A stretch of 64,000 nucleotides of DNA from the NCBI GenBank assembly GCA_024036415.1, contig JAMWET010000797.1, forward strand, positions 153,501-217,500. The letters run 5' to 3'. Positions 55,311 to 64,000 of the stretch are shown here, one piece after another (the stretch's first letter is position 1; every line of letters starts with the position of its first letter). This DNA is from Prochilodus magdalenae (taxonomy: Eukaryota > Chordata > Actinopteri > Characiformes > Prochilodontidae). The position numbers were made by a program, and so were the translations under genes. A model generated the notes under the pieces. That model did not search any database and was not told where the DNA came from. It saw only the letters and a program-made list of their open reading frames with translations.

Positions 55311-58140
55311 AAACAAACAATACTCACCGGCACCTGCTAAAGGTCTTCCAAACAACAAACTAACAATTCTTACAATACATATTAAATAAACAAACAATAC
55401 TCACTGCTCCACTAAAACAATCATCACATAAACAAACAATACTCACTGCTCCCCTCAAACAAATATCACATATCAAACAATACTCACTGCTCCCCTCAAA
55501 CAAACATCACATATCAAACAATACTCACTGCTCCCCTCAAACAAACATCACATATCAAACAATACTCACTGCTCCCCTCAAACAAATATCACATATCAAA
55601 CAATACTCACTGCTCCCCTCAAACAAACATCACATATCAAACAATACTCACTGCTCCCCTAAAACAAACATCACATAAATAAACAATACTCACTGCTCCC
55701 CTAAAACAAACATCACATAAATAAACAATACTCACTGGCCACCTCAAACAAACATCTCATAAACAAACAATACTCACAGCTTTCCTCTAACAAACATCAC
55801 ATAATCAAACAATACTCACAGCTTTCTTCTAACAAACATCACATAAACAAACAATACTCACTGCTCCCCTAAAACAAACATCACATAAACAAACAATACT
55901 CACTGCTCCCCTAAAACAAACATCACATAAACAAACAATACTCACTGCTCCCCTCAAACAAACATCACATATCATACAATACTCACTGCTTTCCTCTAAC
56001 AAACATCACATAAACAAACAATACTCACTGCTTTCCTCTAACAAACATCACATAAACAATACTCACTGCTTTCCTCCAACAAACATCACATAAACAAACA
56101 ATACTCACTGCTCCCCTAAAACAAACATCACATAAACAAACAATACTCACTGCTCCCCTAAAACAAACATCACATAAACAAACAATACTCACTGCTTTCT
56201 TCTAACAAACAAACAATACTCACTGGTTTCTTCTAACACACATACAATACTCACTGCTTTCTTCTAACAAACATCACATAAGCAAACAATACTCACAGCT
56301 TTTTTCTAACAAACATCACATAAACAAACAATACTCACTGCTTTTTTCTAACAAACATCACATAAACAAGCAATACTCACTGCTCCCCTAAAACAAACAT
56401 CACATAAACAAGCAATACTCACTGCTCCCCTAAAACAAACATCACATAAACAAGCAATACTCACTGCTCCCCTAAAACAAACATCACATAAACAAGCAAT
56501 ACTCACTGCTCCCCTAAAATAAACATCACATAAACAAACAATACTCACTGGTTTCTTCTAACAAACATCACATAAACAAGCAATACTCACTGCTTTCTTC
56601 TAACAAACATCACATAAACAAACAATACTCACTGCTTTCCTCTAACAAACATCACATAAACAATACTCACTGCTTTCCTCCAACAAACATCACATAAACA
56701 AACAATACTCACTGCTCCCCTAAAACAAACATCACATAAACAAACAATACTCACTGCTCCCCTAAAACAAACATCACATAAACAAACAATACTCACTGCT
56801 TTCTTCTAACAAACAAACAATACTCACTGGTTTCTTCTAACACACATACAATACTCACTGCTTTCTTCTAACAAACATCACATAAGCAAACAATACTCAC
56901 AGCTTTTTTCTAACAAACATCACATAAACAAACAATACTCACTGCTTTTTTCTAACAAACATCACATAAACAAGCAATACTCACTGCTCCCCTAAAACAA
57001 ACATCACATAAACAAGCAATACTCACTGCTCCCCTAAAATAAACATCACATAAACAAGCAATACTCACTGCTCCCCTAAAACAAACATCACATAAACAAG
57101 CAATACTCACTGCTCCCCTAAAATAAACATCACATAAACAAACAATACTCACTGGTTTCTTCTAACAAACATCACATAAACAAGCAATACTCACTGCTTT
57201 CTTCTAACAAACATCACATAAACAAACAATACTCACTGCTTTCTTCTAAAAAACATCACATAAACAAGCAATACTCACTGCTCCCCTAAAACAAACATCA
57301 CATAAACAAACAATACTCACTGCTCCCCTAAAACAAACATCACATAAACAAACAATACTCACTGCTTTCTTCTAACAAACATCACATAAACAAGCAATAC
57401 TCACTGCTTTCTTCTAACAAATATCACATAAACAAACAATACTCACTGCTTTCTTCTAACAAACATCACATAAACAAACAATACTCACAGCTTTTTTCTA
57501 ACAAACATCACATAAACAAGCAATACTCACTGCTCCCCTAAAACAAACATCACATAAACAAACAATACTCACTGCTTTCTTCTAACAAACATCACATAAA
57601 CAAGCAATACTCACTGCTTTCCTTCTAACAGACATCACATAAACAAACAATACTCACTGCTTTTTTCTAACAAACATCACATAAACAAGCAATACTCACT
57701 GCTCCCCTAAAACAAACATCACATAAACAAGCAATACTCACTGCTCCCCTAAAACAAACATCACATAAACAAGCAATACTCACTGCTCCCCTAAAACAAA
57801 CATCACATAAACAAGCAATACTCACTGCTCCCCTAAAACAAACATCACATAAACAAACAATACTCACTGCTCCCCTAAAACAAACATCACATAAACAAAC
57901 AATACTCACTGCTTTCTTCTAACAAACATCACATTAACAAGCAATACTCACTGCTTTCTTCTGACAAACATCACATAAACAAACAATACTCACTGCTTTT
58001 TTTCTAACAAACATCACATAAACAAACAATACTCACTGCCCCTCTAAAACAAACATCACATAAACAAACAATACTCACTGGTCACCTCAAACAAACATCA
58101 CATAAACAAACCATACTCACTGCTTTCTTCTAACAAACAT
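55311..58140. repeat. 42-bp minisatellite array, about 67 copies
   Basis: A unit of 41-42 bp repeats for 2.8 kb: ACATAAACAAACAATACTCA, then CTGCT, then one of two variable blocks, then AACAAACATC. The first class carries CCCCTAAA, the second TTCTTCTA. Two further subtypes differ at a single base (AACAAACAAT against AACAAGCAAT). The first units (55311-55440) are the most divergent. Minus-strand frames stay open because 42 is 14 codons; these are not genes. Confidence 0.98.
56029..57236. repeat. 604-bp higher-order duplication within the minisatellite
   Basis: The segment starting at about 56029 recurs at about 56633 with the same order of unit classes, the same short unit (CATAAACAATACTC at 56051 and 56655) and the same irregular shortened units near 56205 and 56809. 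Only a few single-base differences were seen (for example AAAACAAAC against AAAATAAAC). Confidence 0.9.
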
Positions 58141-61100
58141 TAAAGGATTTCCCCCTTCCCTCTGAAGGTGTTAGTAACATGCTACAGGGATTTGGACTGT
58201 TTTTAGTTCATGTATGAACATACAGTGAAACCATGAGACTTAAGTCAATAATGAACTTAAGTAAAATTAAAGTATATATAAAATAAGAGGCTGAAGTAAT
58301 AATGAACAAACTAGTTTTAACACTCTTAGCATGTGCTTTGTGTCTTGTCTGCTATCTGGGTTGGAGTGGAAGGTTCAATCTAGTCTGTGGTGAGGTGTTA
58401 CACTGACCATGTTTATCTCTTTCTCCTCAACATCCTTGACCTCCTCGACTGCCCCTCTGTTTAAATGTATAAAAGTCAGTAAAAAAATACATTTTCCACA
58501 TCCTAGCTAAGTCTGTGTTTGTCCCTTTAGTAGTGTCTGACTTGCAAATAGACACATGCTGACCCCAATCTGACCCCATAAGGAAGCATACACACATACT
58601 TTCCCAGTTTGGCTGAGTGTATGTGAGTTAAAGGTACAGACCAGGTCAGTCTGTTTAGCTGCAGTAAATTGACAGCTAATTGATAATTGCTAAGCGCCGT
58701 GCCCAAAGTGGGCTGGCACTTGCTGGCTGGTAATGGCATTTCTCATTATTTTCCTTTTTGTTTTGAAGAAACAGACAATAATTTGATTAAGTACCAGATT
58801 AATCCATAGTTAAAAAGAGAACTAGTTATAAAGAGCTCCACTTCTACCAACTACAACAGTAAAGCAATTCTGAAATACTGCATACTGTGAAACTGTAATG
58901 TTTTCTCAGAATTCATACCGAATTCACATTCTGTTTGTTGCAGCTTATATTGTTGCAGATCAGATGATTGAATATTAATTGTGCCAGGCCTGGTATTCAC
59001 GGGACTGCTGGAACCAAAGTACTCTGCATCCTTTTTTGCAATTCTTTCGTTATGGTTAGATAATGTAATTGTAGTAACACTGCGGTAAAACATAGTGCTT
59101 TTAAATAGCGTAGCTTAAACCAATCTCATCAAGAACTAGCCCAGCCACTCTCCAGTGCAGCCTGTCTATGGTAACATGAATTTCAACAAGTTGCCAAAGT
59201 AAACAGCACAGTCCTGTTTTCCTTCATGTTTCAATGTTTTATTCACAGCTTCATCAAAACTGCAGAAGATGTCAAAAATATATTGTTTAATTGCATACAT
59301 TTCTTATTCCTCTGATACTAGCTGTTCTAATCTGCAGTCAAACATTAATTTGACACAACCTCTTTGTATAAGTCATATTTATTTAAGTTCTGGTTTAAAT
59401 AGTATAAAATGAAGTTGAAATCTTCATATTGCATCACTCTGCCTGACTATTCCTGCAAGTATTACAGCATCCCAGTCTGGTAATTCAGTTTTAGACTTTT
59501 TGAAGTCAGTTTCACTATTTTTGACTGTGTTTATGCTTTAATTTTCAGCAGAGACGTGTAGGTCTCTTCCACAAAACAGATTTATCTTTCCCAAGTACTT
59601 TTTACATTAGTTATGGAAAAGAAAATGTGTCAGATTGTGCTATGCTCGCTTCCACTAATACCTCTGGAACACACTGCCATTTACATAGTATCCTATTAAT
59701 TGCTTTAAGACCTCAATTACTTACGCCTGGAATGTTGATAAGATTATCCATTGATCTGCCCTGAACATTCCAGTATCTGAGCCAAACACACAACAGTTCT
59801 CTTTTTCACATCCCGGAGGAACATTTTATTGCTCATGATACCAACAGTAATAATACAGTAAAATGTACAGGAGTGTGTGCTCTGTAAAATCAACAGAGAA
59901 TAACAAAATGCCATTTGACCAGGTGTAGCCAAACCTCTGCATACATCTCTATCTGAGCAGCAGGCCAAAACTGTCTTCTGCCTCTCCATTTTAAGGAGAG
60001 CTCATTTTAGAAGTTTCCTTCCTGCAGGAGACAGCATGTTGCCTTTTAATCTCTGTCCACAAACAAGGGCTGGTCACGTTTACTATAAGCTTTAAATACA
60101 CCTAGTAGTCCTTAAAGTGATGGTGGGGGTGGGCGGTGGGGGGGTATAGGCCATTATTTAATCTCTGTTTACATTGCCCATACTGAATGCCCCGCAGGGA
60201 GAGAGGAAGACCACTATCAACAGCCTTTAGCAAAACAGTGGATAATCCTTCACTCCCCCGACTCCCCCCAGCCCCAGCCTCACTCCCGATGCACTATGCT
60301 CTATAGAGACACTCTGACAGGTACAGGTGTACACAAGAGTTATTGTTATATCTTAAAAAAGCCCTAAATTTGATTATGACTAAACAATTGTCCTATTGTT
60401 CCTAAACTGACGATTTGTGCATCACCATATTTTACAGGCTTGCAGCATAAAGTGACCAGTATATTTCTAGTGTGTGTGTGTGTGTGTGTGTGTGTGCTTG
60501 TTTAGTTCTGGATCTTTTGTCCATATTTCTAGGCTTTGTTGTACATGCTGTTTACATAAGAATTCTCTGCTTCTCTCTATATTAGGTGCAAATAGGCCTT
60601 GTGGCTACCAGCCAAAAAATGCCCAAAGCAAACAGTGTTGTGCCTCAGCTTAATGGTAGCAGGGCCTTGTATCAGCACTGACGGAGACTTAGTTAAACAC
60701 AGACGATAAAGCAGTATTAAAAATAATCTTGTGTTTTTACAGAGACTCGCCTTGTGCTTCAACGTGCAAGATTAATTAGCTAAGCCCTGAAGCTTGTGTG
60801 GAAAACGAACGTTGCCAGATATTTGCGTTGACTGCAGTATGTGTGTGAGAGTGCATGTGTCTTGGTGTGTCTGTAGACCTAAAGTATAAGCTGATTTTAA
60901 AACGACTATCAGTATCAGAGGTTTACGCCACGTAATAGTGTTCTTTGACGTCTGATAAGAGGCACGTGTTTGAGGATTAAGGGTTGGCCAAAGCAGGTTT
61001 TACAAATTTCTCCAATATGTTAACTTTCCTGCTCTGTCGGAGACTGACGAGCTTGACCATGCCACTATGTTGTGTAGTAGGACTGAACAAACCTCTTGCA

Positions 61101-61440
61101 CCTTTTTATATTCAGTGGAAGTCAATGAGACCAGATTTTAAAGTAATTTGGACCATTTGTCATAAAATGTTAATACAATGCAAAAACAGGAGTTTTAATA
61201 TTATCCAAATAAGGGCAGTTTTTGATATATGGACCAAAAGACATGGCTCAAAATTATGTGGGGAAAAAACCTGTGGGTTATGTGAGTAACACTGACTTTC
61301 TGTAAAAAAGCGTGTTTCCCACCACCTGTAAAGTCAGCATTTTGGAGGTACAAGTTTTTGTTTTGACAGCAGGGATATACACAATTATTATTCTCACAGA
61401 TATCCAATATTATACAGGGACTACATTAGCTAAGTTAAAA
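58141..61440. other. Intergenic DNA
   Basis: No gene is visible. A (GT)n tract lies at 60473-60496. Confidence 0.6.
60473..60496. repeat. (GT)n microsatellite
   Basis: About 12 GT units. Confidence 0.95.
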
Positions 61441-61890
61441 ACGCGCTGCAAAGTCTCAAAACACAAGCATCAAAATGACACGACTTGCACAACATTAGCC
61501 AAACGTGCTGCAGGATCTGAAAACACAAGCATCAAAATGAGACCGCTTGCAAACCATTAACCGAACGCGCTGCAAAATCTCAAACGCGCAGCAAACACTA
61601 AAAAAAACACACGCAGCGTCCAAAACTCATGCAAAAAGCCTCAAAACACAACGGAAGTGTTTCCGAGGGACACTGAAAGTGGACGGATCCATTTGAGAGT
61701 GGGCTGCGTGGACCTGGACGTAGACCCGAGACAGCCCCAGTTCCAGCAAAAGTAAGTGTTATCTGTTTATTAATGAATATTCAGTCGGGTTATTGGCCAG
61801 GTTCTTGTGTTTATATTTCTCTACGTCCAGGCCCAGTCTCGAATGGGTCCGTCCACTTTCAGTGTCCCTCGGAAACACTTCCATTGTGTT
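61441..61890. mobile_element. Foldback-like element with 62-bp tandem repeats
   Basis: ACGCGCTGC/ACGTGCTGC begins units at 61441, 61503 and 61565 (period 62 bp; the third is partial). An inverted pair follows: the left arm 61645-61724 and right arm 61820-61890 match with about four substitutions and one 9-nt gap (shared core GTGTTTCCGAGGGACACTGA), separated by 95 bp. No coding capacity. It probably derives from a non-autonomous DNA transposon truncated on its right side. Family unknown to me. Confidence 0.75.
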
Positions 61891-63697
61891 CCTTTTAGCC
61901 AATCATTAACACTATTTCCCACACATTAAATGAGGCAGTCACTGCACTGTACCACCTCTACTCAAATTACAAGTCCTGGCTCACTCCGCAAGTATTTATA
62001 TCCTTATCATCCTTGATCATCCTTAAAATTACTACCACCTTAGACACACAAGGAGGCTATTTTTTTTGTCCGGTGAGCTTATAATACCATTAGAATACAT
62101 GCACCATAAAATTAAAAGAATTATATAATATATTTATTTATTGTGAGAAATTACAGTACAATATAACAATGTGCATTTTCCCCAGTATCATTCAGCGTTT
62201 CCATGTAGGCTTGTGAGACAGGCAGATACTGACTGTTATCAGCCACTAAATGTGCAGCTACAGTAGGTGCAGTGACACTGTTACTTCCTCTCTTTTTCCC
62301 TTCATATGAAGTCATGAAGCCGTTCATGTGATTAGCAAAAGGCCAGTCCTATGTGCACTGAGCACCTTTGAAGCCTGTTTCTTTTGGACTTAGTTGCCAG
62401 AGCCCAGAGTGAATGATGCATGTGCTGTCTGCTGGCCTGCTTATCTTGGTGTGCCCGTCGAAGAATTCAGACTGAGTAGTCACAGCAGCCATAACAAAGG
62501 ACAAATAGCACAGTCACTGCAGCCTTGAAAGCACTGTTAGTCCACGTGTTACAGGGCTTAAAGATGGATCACGTGGAAAAAGTGTGAAATTGCTATACCT
62601 ACACTGCAGCATGGCACATACATTACTTGGGAGCCCCATTCATATGCCCCCTTAAAGAAAGACCCACAATGTGCTTATGGTGATATAAAGTGGGGTGGTT
62701 GGGATAGCATGGTCATATCAGCCACCCCTTATTTCAGAAAGATTTCAGACAGTCTGAAGCAGACACAGGAAAAACAGATAAAAGAAATAAGAGGAGACAC
62801 GCCCATGCCCACTGGGGAGGGGTATTAGTCAGGATGTGCAGGGTGACCAGTGGTCTGTCTGATGTTAGAGATAAGAAAGCATAGAACTCCACCCTGCAGC
62901 ACGCATACGCACGCTGCTGGCAGGTCGTGGTGTGTGATGGGAGTGGACGTAGTCCCCTGAGCTTATTATCACTCTGGCCCTGCCTGTCTGGAGATAAGAG
63001 ACCTCTCCAAAATTCCCCTCCTTCTTTCTCTCTCCGCCTCCCCCCCCACCTCTTTACACTCCTCCTCAGCCTCTGTCTCTCTCAGCCTCCCTTCTCCCCC
63101 TCCTCATTCCCTTACTCTGACCCTCTGTAGCTTGGCTTATTCACTTGCCACACATATCCTTATGTCCTTTAACAGTTAGTGTTAGCATTCCAGAGCGGAT
63201 TATAGCATTTAGAAGAACCCTATCCTTACTAGTATTCCTGGTTCTTTTCCCCTCTAATCACTTATTCATTCATTTAGTTTGTCAAACATGGATTTTGGCC
63301 CCGTTCTGAGTCTGCTCTGTCTAAATATATCCGAGCCGTGTCTTGTTTATGTAGTCCCCTGGTGTTTATGTTGCAACATCCTCCGCTGGTGTATAAATTT
63401 AGTTTTCTTGCACAGAAAAAGTGTAAGAGGCCATTCAGTAACTGGCAGACCAAACAAAAACACTCGCAGACAAGGCTAACTTTGCAAAACGGACCAAAGA
63501 ATGTTTGTTTAGTGATATCAAAAGATTAACTCTCATCTCTTGAAAGAAAAACGGGTACATGAATCGAGCCTTTGGCTTCACAGGAATTCATGACATTCTG
63601 TTCTCCATTAAGGTCCATTTATCTACTAAAGAAAATATTACAGAGACGTATAATTCAGAGGAGAGGGTTTTAGAGTCTGTCCAAACCCCCTATAGAC
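61891..63697. other. Intergenic DNA
   Basis: No gene is visible. A pyrimidine-rich stretch lies at about 63010-63125. Confidence 0.6.
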
Positions 63698-63782
63698 TTT
63701 TCTCTTCTCTTCTCTTCTCTTCTCTTCTCTTCTCTTCTCTTCTCTTCTCTTCTCTTCTCTTCTCTTCTCTTCTCTTCTCTTC
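63698..63782. repeat. (TCTCT)n pentanucleotide microsatellite
   Basis: About 17 copies of a TTCTC-type pentamer, all pyrimidine. Confidence 0.97.
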
Positions 63783-63801
63783 GACGTTCAGATCACTGGT
63801 G

Positions 63802-63802
<1 letters not shown>

Positions 63803-63837
<35 letters not shown>
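63803..63837. repeat. (GT)n microsatellite
   Basis: About 17 GT units, 20 bp after the pentamer array. Confidence 0.97.
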
Positions 63838-63838
<1 letters not shown>

Positions 63839-64000
63839 CTGCTCCACTGACCTCTGTCTCACCTCTCCACCGTGGTGCATGCGTGCGTGTGTTTGTGAAC
63901 TCTGGACTCTGAGAGAGAAGCTCTTCCCAATAATGAGATCATTACCACTAGTTAATTAAATGCGATGTGTCTTCTCAAAAGTTTCCTCGTATTGCATTGT

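Noticed and set aside
55311..58140. CRISPR-like array (regular repeats of about 40 bp)
   Set aside because: There are no unique spacers; the whole unit repeats, and the setting is vertebrate DNA. It is a minisatellite.
63559..63912. 117-aa + strand frame at the right edge
   Set aside because: Its middle is the TCTCT pentamer array (Ser-Leu-Leu-Phe repeats) followed by Cys-Val from the GT tract.

Overview
This window looks like vertebrate nuclear DNA from a teleost fish. The evidence is split genes with GT-AG introns, AT-rich introns, long CA/TA microsatellites, several Tc1/mariner fossils, a hAT element and a tRNA-derived SINE with the TAAATG-type tail common in fishes. A long-inverted-repeat element at about 41.3-41.9 kb resembles one I associate with otophysan fishes (characins, catfishes, knifefishes), so that clade is my best guess; this is an inference.

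Only two protein-coding genes can be supported, both on the + strand. The first is the 3' part of wac (WW domain adaptor with coiled-coil). It has ten coding exons between 3,703 and 22,333, followed by a 3' UTR of about 1.5 kb; the first exons lie upstream of the window. The ten exons join in one frame to give 472 residues. The second is bambi (BMP and activin membrane-bound inhibitor), complete in three coding exons (31,792-34,609) and encoding 264 residues. A wac-bambi neighbourhood is also found on human chromosome 10p. The two genes do not act in one pathway: WAC is a nuclear adaptor linked to histone H2B ubiquitination and transcription, while BAMBI is a kinase-less TGF-beta/BMP pseudoreceptor at the plasma membrane.

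Layout. 1-3.7 kb: wac intron with a hAT element (8-bp target duplication). 3.8-13.9 kb: a 10-kb wac intron with a decayed Tc1 copy. 13.9-23.9 kb: the rest of wac. 23.9-31.2 kb: intergenic, with a Tc1 copy of 1.49 kb and a near-perfect 181-bp palindrome. 31.2-35.1 kb: bambi with a GC/CCAAT-rich promoter. 35.1-64 kb: a gene-free stretch holding an internally deleted Tc1 element, a foldback-type element, a SINE, long microsatellites, a 2.8-kb array of a 42-bp minisatellite with a recent 604-bp internal duplication, and a second inverted-repeat element with 62-bp tandem repeats.

The most interesting points are the apparent absence of the central Ser/Thr/Pro-rich wac exons, the palindrome upstream of bambi, the two-class minisatellite with higher-order structure, and the two foldback-type elements. 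I found no CRISPR array, rRNA, intact tRNA, bacterial-type operon or new multi-gene system.
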